DNA of 64,000 bases from Niallia sp. Man26 (lineage in GTDB: Bacteria; Bacillota; Bacilli; Bacillales; Cytobacillaceae). Both the position numbers and the translations under genes were made by a program. Of the stretch, positions 1 to 9,545 are shown in pieces (position 1 is the first letter of the stretch; every line of letters starts with the position of its first letter). The DNA lies in the NCBI RefSeq assembly GCF_022049065.2, contig NZ_CP095743.1, positions 2,309,001 to 2,373,000 on the forward strand, in the 5' to 3' direction. The notes under the pieces are model-generated. The model was not told where the DNA came from. It was given only the letters and a program-made list of their open reading frames with translations, and did no database searches.

Positions 1-2
1 TT

Positions 3-653
3 TACAGAGTGACAAAATGGAGTTATAAAAAATGGAAAAATCCATTGCTGCATCCGCTCCTGCTGTCACCACTGCTTTTAATTCTGTTTATCAGCTGTCT
101 CCATATTCCAGCAGGAAGCTATTTAGAATCATCGCGGTTGTTGACACACCTGCTCGGCCCTGCAACAATCGCCTTTGCGGTGCCGATATATAAACATAAG
201 CATCTGTTGAAAAAATATTTCGGTGTTATGCTAATAAGTGTCACAACCGGTACTGTAGTAGCTATCACGTCATCTTTTTTTCTATCACAATTAATTAATT
301 TGCGAGCAGATTTCATTATAAGCATATTGCCGCGATCCATCACAACGCCAATCGCAATTGAAGTATCGCAGGAAATTGGCGGACTTCCGACATTAACAAC
401 CGTGTTTGTCATCATTACTGGAATCATCGGCGGGATAATTGGACCATATGCAATAAAACTTTTATCCTTGAAATCGCCTATTGCTAAAGGATTAGCTTTA
501 GGAATGGGTGCACACGGTGTCGGAACAACAAAAGCGATGGAATTTGGCGAACAGGAAGCAACCTTTTCGACCTTGGCAATGATATTAGCTGCTTGGATTA
601 CGGTGATTTGGGGCAGTTCGCTCATTCCTTTGTTAATGAATATTACAAGCTAA
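3..653 (+). CDS. LrgB-family membrane protein (5'-truncated by window edge)
   Basis: Membrane protein of the LrgB/CidB family, which with an LrgA/CidA partner affects murein hydrolase export, cell lysis and metabolite transport. The reading frame is open to the window edge. A GTG at 9 is possible but has no ribosome binding site, and LrgB proteins normally carry another N-terminal helix, so the true start is upstream. Visible are several hydrophobic helices, a segment with PRSITTPIA and a C-terminal segment with GMGAHGVGTTKA, both typical of the family. The LrgA partner is probably just upstream, outside the window. Family call is solid; the physiological role is inferred. Confidence 0.85.
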   Translation, partial: YRVTKWSYKKWKNPLLHPLLLSPLLLILFISCLHIPAGSYLESSRLLTHLLGPATIAFAVPIYKHKHLLKKYFGVMLISVTTGTVVAITSSFFLSQLINLRADFIISILPRSITTPIAIEVSQEIGGLPTLTTVFVIITGIIGGIIGPYAIKLLSLKSPIAKGLALGMGAHGVGTTKAMEFGEQEATFSTLAMILAAWITVIWGSSLIPLLMNITS

Positions 654-660
654 AAAAAAA

Positions 661-690
661 CTAAAATCCAAAGGATTTTAGTTTTTATTT
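661..690. terminator. Bidirectional intrinsic terminator
   Basis: A 9-bp stem (661-669 with 673-681) is flanked by an A-run on the left and a T-rich run on the right, so it can end both the lrgB-type gene and the convergent YdjO-like gene. Confidence 0.85.
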
Positions 691-888
691 TGAGTAAATG
701 CTATTATTATTGACGACTTGCAACTCTCTAGTCGTTTTTTCCATATCACTGCCGCATATTGGGCATTTTGGTGTTTCAGTGCTTTTAAAATTGTCCCGAA
801 TCCAGCATTTGCATGTTTCAGATACACAATCCCAAACTACAACTTCTTCTTTTACAATTTCCTCGTTATTCTTTCGGCCAAATCCCAT
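685..888 (-). CDS. YdjO-like cold-inducible small zinc-ribbon protein
   Basis: Small cytosolic protein (67 aa) resembling the Bacillus YdjO cold-inducible family. It has a CVSETCKCW segment followed by CPICGSDM, giving a CxxxxC...CxxC arrangement that probably binds zinc. The start is placed at 888 (MGFGRKN) because a GGAGGTG ribosome binding site lies at 901-907; the longer frame from 909 would contain that site. A long leader (~140 nt) from the promoter at 1055-1082, as is common for cold-shock transcripts, and the nearby csp/cshA genes fit a cold-stress role. Molecular function is unknown. Confidence 0.75.
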   Translation of the reverse strand: MGFGRKNNEEIVKEEVVVWDCVSETCKCWIRDNFKSTETPKCPICGSDMEKTTRELQVVNNNSIYSK

Positions 889-963
889 TGCCAAATGAAA
901 CACCTCCATGAAGCTTTTGTTTGATTAGAGCCCACTATCAAAAAAAAAGAGCCCGTAAAACAT

Positions 964-1018
964 AAAAAATCACTTGCAAACGTAAGAAATCTACAGACTA
1001 GACCTTAAAAACAAGTGA
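964..1018 (-). promoter_or_regulatory. Terminator-like hairpin in the leader of the YdjO-like gene
   Basis: On the minus strand a 7-bp stem (970-976 with 1012-1018) closes a 35-nt loop and is followed by six T residues (964-969), between the promoter and the coding region. It could be a transcription attenuator or cold-responsive element. The rest of the 910-1229 gap shows no gene. Confidence 0.45.
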
Positions 1019-1054
1019 CCAAACATATCTATCTTTCTTTTAACCTATCTTCCT

Positions 1055-1082
1055 ATTATAACATACATATATAAAAAGTCAA
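1055..1082 (-). promoter_or_regulatory. Sigma-A promoter of the YdjO-like gene
   Basis: TTGACT (1077-1082) and TATAAT (1055-1060) with a 16-bp spacer and an extended -10 TG. It drives leftward transcription through a leader of about 150 nt. Confidence 0.7.
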
Positions 1083-1229
1083 ATAATTAATATTCCATCT
1101 TATCATATTCCATTTCAATTGAAAAGCATTAGCTATCCTGTAAGCAATATGATATTATTTTCGAGTATGCAATAAATTCACCCATACTTTGAAATACTAT
1201 GCAGTGATAGATATAGGAGGTCATCAATA

Positions 1230-1517
1230 ATGAATATAACAGAGTATACAGTGGAAAAGATCGAAGATCCAACTGGCATTTTATCAGGAGAACGATATGA
1301 ATTCTTTTTAACTCTGGAAGAGGATGAGGAGGACGAGCTGTTTGAGGACGGCACCATTCAATTAAAGGTATTGTTCTTCGTTGAGGAGTCAGAAATGAAA
1401 GTGTTAAATTATGACTTTTATAACAGCAGCCAAGACAAGTACTTGGATTTTGCTTTAGAAGAGGACGAGCTTCAAGAAGTATTTAATTTTTGCAGCAGTC
1501 ATTACAAAGAGGCTTAA
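1230..1517 (+). CDS. Conserved acidic protein, DUF6509-like
   Basis: Soluble 95-aa protein, very rich in Asp/Glu (for example LEEDEEDELFEDG). I place it tentatively in the DUF6509 family of Bacillaceae from its opening MNITEYTVEKIEDPTGILSG. No catalytic motif or signal peptide. An AGGAGG site at about 1216-1221 supports the start. It stands alone, bounded by a strong terminator on the right. Function unknown. Confidence 0.65.
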   Translation: MNITEYTVEKIEDPTGILSGERYEFFLTLEEDEEDELFEDGTIQLKVLFFVEESEMKVLNYDFYNSSQDKYLDFALEEDELQEVFNFCSSHYKEA

Positions 1518-1529
1518 ATTACATAAAAA

Positions 1530-1553
1530 GAGCAGGAGACATGTCTCCTGCTC
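1530..1553. terminator. Bidirectional intrinsic terminator
   Basis: A perfect 24-nt palindrome flanked by A5 and T5 between two convergent genes. Confidence 0.9.
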
Positions 1554-1559
1554 TTTTTA

Positions 1560-1958
1560 TTATACTTCGACCGACTTGCCATCTTCCACAATATGATGCA
1601 TTAAATGCGCAAGATAGTGGATTGGACCAAAAGCGTCCTCTGCTTCTTCCTCTTCATCCTCATCAATTTGCAAATCATTTAAATGAAGTGCTATAAATTG
1701 GTAGAAGTCCTTTAATTCAAAGGAAAAACAAGCAGATGGTGTTTCACTTTCTTCCAGATATTGAAGAACTAAATACGATTCTTTTCCACTTTCATCAACT
1801 GCATCAAAATAGATGAAGTAGCCGATATTCGTATCCAACTCAAACAGCTGTCTAGTTCCACCGCTAGTTACTCGGTTAAAATCTTCTTCACTCAATTTTT
1901 GGACTGTAATGTTTTCCATTCCATCTTCTTTATGAAATTCAACAGTAAATTCTTTCAT
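1560..1958 (-). CDS. Conserved hypothetical cytosolic protein
   Basis: A 132-aa protein that I do not recognise. It begins MKEFTVEFHKEDG, has no signal peptide or membrane segment, and carries an acidic stretch (DEDEEEEAED) before a C-terminal segment rich in histidine (HYLAHLMHHIVE). A GAGGTG site precedes the ATG. It is convergent with the preceding acidic protein and shares its terminator. Codon usage matches the neighbours, so it is very likely a real gene; no function can be assigned. Confidence 0.65.
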   Translation of the reverse strand: MKEFTVEFHKEDGMENITVQKLSEEDFNRVTSGGTRQLFELDTNIGYFIYFDAVDESGKESYLVLQYLEESETPSACFSFELKDFYQFIALHLNDLQIDEDEEEEAEDAFGPIHYLAHLMHHIVEDGKSVEV

Positions 1959-2044
1959 TATGTAGCACCTCTTTCTTTATCAGCCTTTATTGTAACAGAC
2001 TTTGTCCAATTAACAAAAATATTGCTTCTAAAAAATTATGCTAA

Positions 2045-2073
2045 AAAGAACCCTGTCATTAGCAGGGTTCTTT
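2045..2073 (-). terminator. Intrinsic terminator after csp
   Basis: An 11-bp stem (2045-2055 with 2063-2073) followed on the minus strand by T residues, just downstream of the csp stop. Confidence 0.85.
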
Positions 2074-2085
2074 ATCATCAGCATA

Positions 2086-2286
2086 TTAAAGTTTCGTTAC
2101 GTTAACAGCTTGCGGGCCACGTGCGCCTTCTTCTATATCGAAGTTAACTTCTTGGCCTTCATCCAAAGTTTTGAATCCGTCTGTTTGAATAGCAGAAAAA
2201 TGAACAAATACGTCATCTCCACCTTCTACTTCAATAAATCCAAAACCTTTTTCTGAGTTAAACCATTTTACTTTACCTGTTGCCAT
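2086..2286 (-). CDS. Cold-shock protein (CspA/CspC family)
   Basis: Single-stranded nucleic-acid-binding RNA chaperone of 66 aa. The RNP1 motif KGFGFIEV and the RNP2-like VFVHFSAI of the five-stranded cold-shock domain are intact. The start at 2286 ([10 protein letters not shown]) is set by a GGAGG at about 2293-2297; the longer frame to 2337 adds 17 non-conserved residues containing that site. Csp proteins melt RNA structure at low temperature and aid translation. A second csp gene lies at 4205, with the helicase gene cshA between them, an arrangement that suggests joint action in RNA remodelling. Confidence 0.95.
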   Translation of the reverse strand: MATGKVKWFNSEKGFGFIEVEGGDDVFVHFSAIQTDGFKTLDEGQEVNFDIEEGARGPQAVNVTKL

Positions 2287-2392
2287 TTTATTGCCTCCTA
2301 GATTTAAATAACCAGGATATACATTTATATCCTTCATTTGTTTATATTAACCAATTGGAAGAGAAATTAAACATAAAAGAGAAATATTTTTA

Positions 2393-3847
2393 TTAATCTC
2401 TATTTCTGTTTCTGTTTCTGCTTCTTCTTTCTCCGCCGCCGCTGCCGCCGCCACGGTTACGGTCATATCCACGTCCGCCTCTGTCATTACGACGACGTCC
2501 GCCAGAACGGTCACCTTTCGGCTTCTTAGAACGAAGCGGTTCAACTGCAGTCAATTTAACTGGCGTTGCATCTGGCTCTTTTGTAAGAAGCTTCAATGCA
2601 CTTGCAAGCAATGTCACAGAATCAGTTTCTTCCAATAATGTTTCAGCAAGACGCTTATATTCTGCAAATTGATTTTCTTCAACTGTTTTTTGGATTTTGT
2701 TAATTGTTGCCTGTTGGTTTCCAGCCAATACATCTGTAGTAGAAGGTATCGGGTTTTTCACCATTTTTTTCTTCGTAACATTTTCAATGATGCGAAGATG
2801 ATCCAATTCTCTTGGAGATACAAATGTTACAGCATAACCTTTTTTACCTGCACGGCCAGTACGTCCGATACGGTGTACATAGCTTTCAGGGTCTTGCGGA
2901 ATATCAAAGTTGTAAACATGTGTCACACCGCTGATATCCAATCCGCGGGCAGCTACATCTGTCGCTACCATGATGTCAATTGTTTGTTCCTTAAAGCGAC
3001 GGATTACTTGATCCCTTTTGCCTTGCGGAATATCACCATGAATTCCTTCTGCAGAATATCCACGCTTGATTAAGCCTTCAACCACTTCATCAACACGTTT
3101 TTTTGTTCTACCGAATACAATTGCAAGTTCTGGTGATTGGATGTCAAGAAGACTGCACAACACATCAAACTTTTGGCGCTCTTGTAATTCGATAAAGTTT
3201 TGCTCAATATTTGTAACCGTCATTTCTTTTGCTTTAATTTTAACAAGCTCTGGTTCAACCATGAAGCGTTCTGCTAATGATTGAATTCTTTTTGGCATTG
3301 TTGCAGAGAAAAGCAATGTTTGACGTGTTTTTGGTGTTTCACTTAGAATTCTTTCGATATCTTCAATGAAGCCCATGTTTAACATTTCATCTGCTTCGTC
3401 CAAGACGATCATTTTTGTATCTTGCAGACGAATTGTTTTACGTTCGATATGATCGATTAGACGACCAGGAGTCGCTGCAATAATTTCTGGTTTTTTCTTC
3501 AATCCGCGAATTTGGCGGTTAATGTCTTGCCCACCGTAAATTGGTAATGTACGGATGCCTTTCACTGCACCGATACGGTTAAGTTCTTCTGCAACCTGTA
3601 CAGCCAACTCCCTAGTAGGTGCGATTACAAGACCTTGAACTGGTTTACCCACTTCAATTTTTTCTAAAAGAGGCACACCGAACGCTGTAGTTTTACCAGT
3701 ACCTGTTTGTGCTTGTCCAATCATATCCTTGCCAGCAAGACCGATTGGAATCGCCTGTGCCTGGATTGGTGTTGGCTCTTCAAAGCCCATATTGGATAAT
3801 GCTTTTTCTAAACTGCTGCTTAAATTAAAATCTGAAAAAGTGGTCAA
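2393..3847 (-). CDS. cshA: DEAD-box ATP-dependent RNA helicase CshA
   Basis: RNA helicase (about 484 aa) of mRNA turnover, ribosome assembly and cold adaptation, a partner of the Bacillus RNA degradosome. Motifs in order: Q motif with [10 protein letters not shown] (~26-35), Walker A AQTGTGKT (46-53), PTREL (~77-81), TPGR (~126-129), DEAD (150-153), SAT (181-183), ARGLDI and HRIGRTGR in the second RecA domain, then a basic Arg/Gly-rich tail that binds RNA. The start is the TTG at 3847 ([10 protein letters not shown]), because the GGAGG at 3856-3860 lies inside the longer frame beginning at 3865. Located between two csp genes. Confidence 0.95.
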   Translation of the reverse strand: MTTFSDFNLSSSLEKALSNMGFEEPTPIQAQAIPIGLAGKDMIGQAQTGTGKTTAFGVPLLEKIEVGKPVQGLVIAPTRELAVQVAEELNRIGAVKGIRTLPIYGGQDINRQIRGLKKKPEIIAATPGRLIDHIERKTIRLQDTKMIVLDEADEMLNMGFIEDIERILSETPKTRQTLLFSATMPKRIQSLAERFMVEPELVKIKAKEMTVTNIEQNFIELQERQKFDVLCSLLDIQSPELAIVFGRTKKRVDEVVEGLIKRGYSAEGIHGDIPQGKRDQVIRRFKEQTIDIMVATDVAARGLDISGVTHVYNFDIPQDPESYVHRIGRTGRAGKKGYAVTFVSPRELDHLRIIENVTKKKMVKNPIPSTTDVLAGNQQATINKIQKTVEENQFAEYKRLAETLLEETDSVTLLASALKLLTKEPDATPVKLTAVEPLRSKKPKGDRSGGRRRNDRGGRGYDRNRGGGSGGGERRSRNRNRNRD

Positions 3848-3865
3848 TACTTTTTCCTCCTTCAT

Positions 3866-4158
3866 TATTGCTCATTGCATTTAATACTTATAAAGAATGG
3901 ACGATATCTGTTATGATTGTCCATTTTGGATACCCTAGCCTATTTTACCCAAATTAGTAGGCATTTAAATAATCTTATCTTGAAAAATATTGGAGCAAGA
4001 GCGCTTTATAAATAATAATAAATATATACTCTCCACTTCCATTCACTTTTTTTCATGTTCTAAAACATTCTGGAAAAAAATATTAGGGGATTTAAATTCC
4101 TGATGAAAATGATTGGGTTTATGGAGAATGGCGAAGCACTTTTTGTACTACACTAAAA
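3866..4158. other. Intergenic region upstream of cshA
   Basis: About 290 nt with no convincing open frame. It should hold the cshA promoter and leader. I could not pick one promoter with confidence. Confidence 0.5.
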
Positions 4159-4191
4159 AAAGGTGATGCATTAAGGAAAGGCATCACCTTT
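4159..4191 (-). terminator. Intrinsic terminator after csp
   Basis: An 11-bp stem (4159-4169 with 4181-4191) followed on the minus strand by a T-run, just after the csp stop codon. Confidence 0.85.
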
Positions 4192-4204
4192 AATCTAAAA
4201 ATTA

Positions 4205-4405
4205 TTAAGCTTTAGTAACGTTAGCTGCTTGAGGTCCACGGTTACCTTCAACGATTTCGAAAGTTACGTCTTGACCTTCTTCTAAAGTTTTGAAACCTTC
4301 TGATTGGATAGCGGAGAAGTGAACAAATACGTCTTGTCCTTCAGTAGACTCGATGAAACCGAAACCTTTTTCTGCATTAAACCATTTTACTTTACCTGTG
4401 TTCAT
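4205..4405 (-). CDS. Cold-shock protein (CspA/CspB family)
   Basis: Second 66-aa cold-shock domain protein, [19 protein letters not shown]..., with RNP1 KGFGFIE and RNP2 [14 protein letters not shown] site lies about 10 nt upstream of the ATG. A consensus promoter at 4560-4588 gives a leader of about 150 nt, the long structured 5' UTR typical of cold-shock mRNAs. Function is RNA chaperoning, as for the paralogue at 2086. Confidence 0.95.
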   Translation of the reverse strand: MNTGKVKWFNAEKGFGFIESTEGQDVFVHFSAIQSEGFKTLEEGQDVTFEIVEGNRGPQAANVTKA

Positions 4406-4559
4406 TGTAAAACCTCCAAAATTGTGTTACACCTTTAAGAACTTATATAAATCTTTAGGAATCAGTGAAGCATCGCTACCTTTTCGGACATAAGCTATAT
4501 TTGCAACTATGACCATCTATCCTTAAAAAACATATACCGAACTTACAAGCGTTAAATAC

Positions 4560-4588
4560 ATCATATATTCAATAGTGACTTTTGTCAA
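4560..4588 (-). promoter_or_regulatory. Sigma-A promoter of the csp gene at 4205
   Basis: TTGACA (4583-4588), a 17-bp spacer and TATGAT (4560-4565), reading leftward. Transcription would start near 4553. Confidence 0.8.
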
Positions 4589-4605
4589 ACATATTTTTTT
4601 CTTAA

Positions 4606-5442
4606 TTAAATTCCTTCAGCAGAATCCACTGTGTGCTTCAGCAGCATACTTATTGTAACAGGACCTACTCCGCCTGGTACTGGAGTTATTGCAGATGCGT
4701 TTTCCAGGCATGCCTCATAATCGACATCACCGATATTGCCTTTATTATAGCCTGCGTCTAATATTACCGCGCCTGGCTTAATCCAGTCTCCTTGGATGAA
4801 GTTCGGCTTGCCGACTGCTGCCACTACGATATCAGCCTGTTTTACGTGGTCTGCTAAATTTGTTGTGCGGGAATGGCATGTAGTTACTGTTGCATCTTCA
4901 TTTAACAGCAATGCAGATACCGGTTTACCTAAAATCGGGCTTCTGCCGACAACAACAGCATGTTTTCCGCTCGCTTTAATACCGTAATGCTCCATTATCT
5001 TCATAATGGCTGCAGGTGTACAAGATGGGAATTTGCCAAATCCAAGAGCCGTTTGCCCATAACCGAAGCTTGTTACCCCATCAACATCTTTTTCGATTGC
5101 AATCGTTTCAAATGCCTTTCTTTCGTCAATATGACCAGGAACAGGATGCTGCAGCAAAATTCCATGGACATTATTGTCGTCATTTAAGGCTTGTATCGTT
5201 TCAAGTAATTGTTCTGTTGTTGTCTCTTTATCAAGATGGATTCTTTTACTGTCTATTCCTAGCTTTGCACACGCATTTCCTTTCATGCGCACATATGTCT
5301 CGGAAGATGGATCGTCTCCAACGAGAATTGTCGCCAGACAAGGTGTTACGCCTTTTGTCTTTAACGCTTCAATTCGGCCTTTCAGTTCTTCCTTAACAGC
5401 ATTCGCTACCACGTTTCCATCCAGTATTACTTTTTCAGACAT
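4606..5442 (-). CDS. folD: FolD: methylenetetrahydrofolate dehydrogenase/cyclohydrolase
   Basis: Bifunctional cytosolic enzyme converting 5,10-methylene-THF to 10-formyl-THF, which supplies one-carbon units to purine synthesis. The 278-aa length is normal. Visible motifs are YVRMKGNACAKLGI (~50-63, with the catalytic Lys region), GILLQHPVPGH, DVDGVTS, the NADP-binding VVVGRSPILGKPV and the C-terminal TPVPGGVGPVTISML. A GGAGGG site lies 8 nt before the ATG. Monocistronic, behind a ZTP riboswitch that ties its expression to purine and folate status. Confidence 0.97.
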   Translation of the reverse strand: MSEKVILDGNVVANAVKEELKGRIEALKTKGVTPCLATILVGDDPSSETYVRMKGNACAKLGIDSKRIHLDKETTTEQLLETIQALNDDNNVHGILLQHPVPGHIDERKAFETIAIEKDVDGVTSFGYGQTALGFGKFPSCTPAAIMKIMEHYGIKASGKHAVVVGRSPILGKPVSALLLNEDATVTTCHSRTTNLADHVKQADIVVAAVGKPNFIQGDWIKPGAVILDAGYNKGNIGDVDYEACLENASAITPVPGGVGPVTISMLLKHTVDSAEGI

Positions 5443-5485
5443 GTATATCCCTCCAGGTATTGTGTTAGAAAGGTTAATTTACCTT

Positions 5486-5560
5486 TTGCCCAGACGACCG
5501 GCTATACACTTTTCACAGCTCCCATATGGTTCATTCCATTATTGTCGTCAGTCACTGCGA
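5486..5560 (-). promoter_or_regulatory. ZTP (pfl) riboswitch upstream of folD
   Basis: Read on the minus strand, the leader contains GTGACTGACGAC, a hairpin arm with GGAATGAACC, CATATGGGAGCTGT and then AGCCGGTCGTCTGGGCA. These are the conserved segments of the pfl/ZTP class, including the 3' pseudoknot strand. The class binds ZTP/ZMP, which accumulates under folate shortage, and commonly controls folD. The following hairpin (AAGGT/ACCTT) has no strong T-run and lies before the ribosome binding site, so control may be translational. Confidence 0.85.
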
Positions 5561-5582
5561 AACGAATCGTTTTTACTACGTA

Positions 5583-5611
5583 ATCATAACATAGCTTTAA
5601 TTTCATGAAAA
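5583..5611 (-). promoter_or_regulatory. Promoter of folD and its riboswitch leader
   Basis: Extended -10 TGTTATGAT (core 5583-5588) with a weak -35 TTTTCA (5606-5611) and a 17-bp spacer. Confidence 0.6.
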
Positions 5612-5614
5612 CAT

Positions 5615-6060
5615 GTTTCGACAATAAAAAAGGCATCTCCGCATATTTGGGAGATGCCTGCTGTTTCGTGCTTGTGATAGATCTTTACTCATTTATTATT
5701 CGAAAATAATTAGACCTATGTAAAAACCGCACTTCTTGGCATATACTTAAGGGTCATGCACCGTGAAACGTGCCATACCTAAAACAATGAAAGCCCTGCC
5801 TCTCTTTCATCCTTACGGCTCCGAGGCCGTGCCAGTGTGAATTAGTTCTATGAATTAGAACGGTGGCAAAAATAACATTAACTAGAATAATTTTTTGGAA
5901 GGGTTAATCCGCATTTAGGAGATTATTTTAATGTGATTTTTGGAGAAGATTGTTAAAGTGGTGTTTGTTCTATATATCAACTGTTCCTTGTTGTCTTGCT
6001 TCTACATAACTTTACACAAGTTCTTTATGATCAATTCCGTTCTTACCTCAAATACATACA
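5615..6060 (-). ncRNA. Candidate standalone ~440-nt structured RNA, class not recognised
   Basis: A consensus promoter (6067-6095) and a strong intrinsic terminator (5631-5659) frame about 440 nt with no credible coding frame on the minus strand. The 3' half folds readily: GTTCTA/TAGAAC near 5845, ACGGC/GCCGT near 5820, TGAAAG/CTTTCA near 5800, GCAC/GTGC near 5765 and ATTATT/AATAAT near 5700. It ends before the folD promoter, so it is not the folD leader. It does not match RNase P RNA, tmRNA, SRP RNA or a T-box. A 6S RNA was considered but could not be confirmed. Confidence 0.55.
5631..5659 (-). terminator. Intrinsic terminator of the candidate RNA
   Basis: A 10-bp GC-rich stem (5631-5640 with 5650-5659) followed on the minus strand by TTTTTATT. 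Confidence 0.85.
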
Positions 6061-6066
6061 AGCAAT

Positions 6067-6095
6067 ATCATATCCTATTATTTACAGTTTGTCAA
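6067..6095 (-). promoter_or_regulatory. Consensus sigma-A promoter of the candidate RNA
   Basis: TTGACA (6090-6095), 17-bp spacer, TATGAT (6067-6072). It reads leftward into a region without a gene and starts downstream of the glpD terminator. Confidence 0.75.
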
Positions 6096-6116
6096 TTCTA
6101 TTTAAACCAAAAGATT

Positions 6117-6138
6117 AGTCACGGGATTGCCCGTGACT
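6117..6138. terminator. Terminator downstream of glpD
   Basis: A 9-bp stem (6117-6125 with 6130-6138) with a tetraloop. The T-run is best on the plus strand, but TCTTTT on the minus strand may serve glpD. Confidence 0.7.
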
Positions 6139-6146
6139 TAATTTTT

Positions 6147-7823
6147 TTACATTATATGATCCAATAGCTCTTCTGACTGTAAATCAGCTGGCACTGTAGC
6201 ATGGAGGATTTCCTTTTCAAGCTGTTTTTTATAAAACAGCTGTTCTGCTTGATCCCATCCATAGTAGCTCGCCATATATGCCAATACCTCTTCCTTATAT
6301 TGAACTGCTTCTTTGATGCCAAACAGCAGCAAGCCTGTTCTGCGCAGGAGCACATCGACTGGAGTCATCGCAAGCTCGTGTTCCAATGCATAATGCACTT
6401 TTGCCCATAAAAGCACAGGCATATTATTTTCAGCAGATGCTTTCTGTTCTTTAACAATGCGGTAAACAACCGGAGCATTGCTTCCATACATTCTCGCAAC
6501 AGCTTCTGCATCTTCCTTCGTCAAGCCAGCATCCATTCCATCTGGAACAATTCCGGCAACATAGCTGTCAAACTTGCTCGATCCCCCCACTTTCCCGCCA
6601 GATATTGGCAAATGCTTTGTCTGACATTCTGAAAAGCTTTTATTTGCTTTTGCAAATTTCCCACTGACTAAATTGACAACTGTTTCCGCCATTTTACGGT
6701 AGCCAGTCAGCTTTCCGCCAGCAATTGTCACAAGTCCAGACTCCGATTCCCAAATCTCGTCTTTTCTTGAGATTTCAGACGGATCCTTACCGTCTTCTAA
6801 AATCAACGGTCTAACTCCAGCCCAGCTTGATTCCACATCATCCTCTGTCACATTGACAGAAGGAAACATATATTTAATTGCATTTAAGATATATGTTCTG
6901 TCCTCCACTGTCATAGCTGGGTTAACAGGGTCTTCTTTATAGAAAGTATCTGTTGTTCCTACATAAGCTTTCCCATCTCTCGGAATGGCAAAAACCATTC
7001 TGCCGTCTGGTGTATCAAAATAAATGGCTTGCTTTAAAGGAAAAACCGATTGGTCGATAACAAGATGGACTCCTTTTGTAAGCTGCAATGTTTTCCCTTT
7101 TCTGCTGCCATCTTTTTCCCGAATGCTGTCAACCCAAGGACCGGCAGCATTAACGATAACTTCTGCGAAAACAGAATACTTCTCGCCAGTTAAAACATCT
7201 GTTACCGCTACTCCATTGATTTTCCCTTCTGTATCGTAAAGGAGATTTTCTACCTTTGTATAGTTTAATGCTGCCGCCCCTTTGTCTATCGCTTCCTTCA
7301 TTACTTCTATTGTTAATCTGCTGTCATCTGTTCTGTATTCCACATAATAACCGCCGCCTTTTAATCCATCCTGTTTAACTAGCGGTTCATATGCCAAGGT
7401 TTGTTCTTTCGAAAACATTTTCCGTCTTTCCTTTTTTTTCACTCCTGCAAGAAAATCATACACCCTTAATCCAATGCTTGTCGTAAACTTGCCGAAAGTG
7501 CCGCCTGTATGAAAAGGCAACAGCATCCATTCTGGTGTTGTAACATGAGGTCCATTTTCGTAAACAACAGCCCTTTCCTTTCCGACCTCTGCTACCATTT
7601 TCACTTCAAACTGTTTCAAATATCGGAGTCCGCCATGAACAAGCTTTGTAGACCGGCTAGATGTTCCTGCCGAGAAGTCCTGCATTTCAACTAAAGCAGT
7701 TTTCATGCCTCTTGTAGAAGCATCCAGGGCAATACCAGCACCAGTAATTCCCCCTCCGATTACAAGCACGTCAAATTTGTTTTCTTTAAGTTGTTTTTTC
7801 AGTAAGTTGCGGTTTGTTTTCAT
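6147..7823 (-). CDS. glpD: Aerobic glycerol-3-phosphate dehydrogenase GlpD
   Basis: Membrane-associated FAD enzyme oxidising glycerol-3-phosphate to dihydroxyacetone phosphate and feeding electrons to the quinone pool. About 558 aa, normal for Bacillus GlpD. The FAD-binding GGGITGAG lies at 23-30, followed by [15 protein letters not shown], both family signatures. The C-terminal third is the usual alpha-helical cap. The start at 7823 (MKTNRNLL) follows an AGGAGG at 7833-7838; 16 extra in-frame residues upstream overlap that site. Its leader carries a GlpP-type terminator, so it is co-regulated with glpFK. Confidence 0.96.
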   Translation of the reverse strand: MKTNRNLLKKQLKENKFDVLVIGGGITGAGIALDASTRGMKTALVEMQDFSAGTSSRSTKLVHGGLRYLKQFEVKMVAEVGKERAVVYENGPHVTTPEWMLLPFHTGGTFGKFTTSIGLRVYDFLAGVKKKERRKMFSKEQTLAYEPLVKQDGLKGGGYYVEYRTDDSRLTIEVMKEAIDKGAAALNYTKVENLLYDTEGKINGVAVTDVLTGEKYSVFAEVIVNAAGPWVDSIREKDGSRKGKTLQLTKGVHLVIDQSVFPLKQAIYFDTPDGRMVFAIPRDGKAYVGTTDTFYKEDPVNPAMTVEDRTYILNAIKYMFPSVNVTEDDVESSWAGVRPLILEDGKDPSEISRKDEIWESESGLVTIAGGKLTGYRKMAETVVNLVSGKFAKANKSFSECQTKHLPISGGKVGGSSKFDSYVAGIVPDGMDAGLTKEDAEAVARMYGSNAPVVYRIVKEQKASAENNMPVLLWAKVHYALEHELAMTPVDVLLRRTGLLLFGIKEAVQYKEEVLAYMASYYGWDQAEQLFYKKQLEKEILHATVPADLQSEELLDHIM

Positions 7824-7860
7824 TTTGGAAGTCCTCCTAAGGAATAATGTCCAACAAAAA

Positions 7861-7911
7861 AGAGACCACAAAGCATCATTACCATTACTTGATAACGACT
7901 TTGTGGTCTCT
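7861..7911 (-). promoter_or_regulatory. GlpP-controlled leader terminator of glpD
   Basis: A 13-bp inverted repeat (7861-7873 with 7899-7911) followed on the minus strand by a T-run lies between promoter and start codon. Just upstream (7910-7940) is a sequence shared with the glpF leader (10471-10502). In Bacillus, GlpP plus glycerol-3-phosphate prevents termination at such sites. Confidence 0.85.
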
Positions 7912-7944
7912 CCTAATCTCCGGACATTTTATTAACTTGTTTTT

Positions 7945-7973
7945 AGTATAACATACTTTTTTATATATTCACA
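7945..7973 (-). promoter_or_regulatory. Promoter of glpD
   Basis: Extended -10 TGTTATACT (core 7945-7950). The -35 TGTGAA at 7968-7973 is weak. Confidence 0.5.
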
Positions 7974-7998
7974 GTATTTTGAATTAAATGATGTAATT

Positions 7999-9507
<1,509 letters not shown>

Positions 9508-9545
9508 TTAGTTTTAAAAATTAATCTAGTATGTGAAAACTAGTA

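Noticed and set aside
119..625. Minus-strand open frame opposite the LrgB gene
   Set aside because: Shadow of a conserved membrane protein; no ribosome binding site.
5650..5900. T-box or RNase P RNA in the region before folD
   Set aside because: No TGGNACCGCG-type T-box strand and no RNase P conserved strands; 6S RNA could not be confirmed either.
5940..6167. Plus-strand 75-codon frame between folD and glpD
   Set aside because: It runs into the glpD 3' end and its terminator, has no clear ribosome binding site, and lies opposite the candidate RNA.
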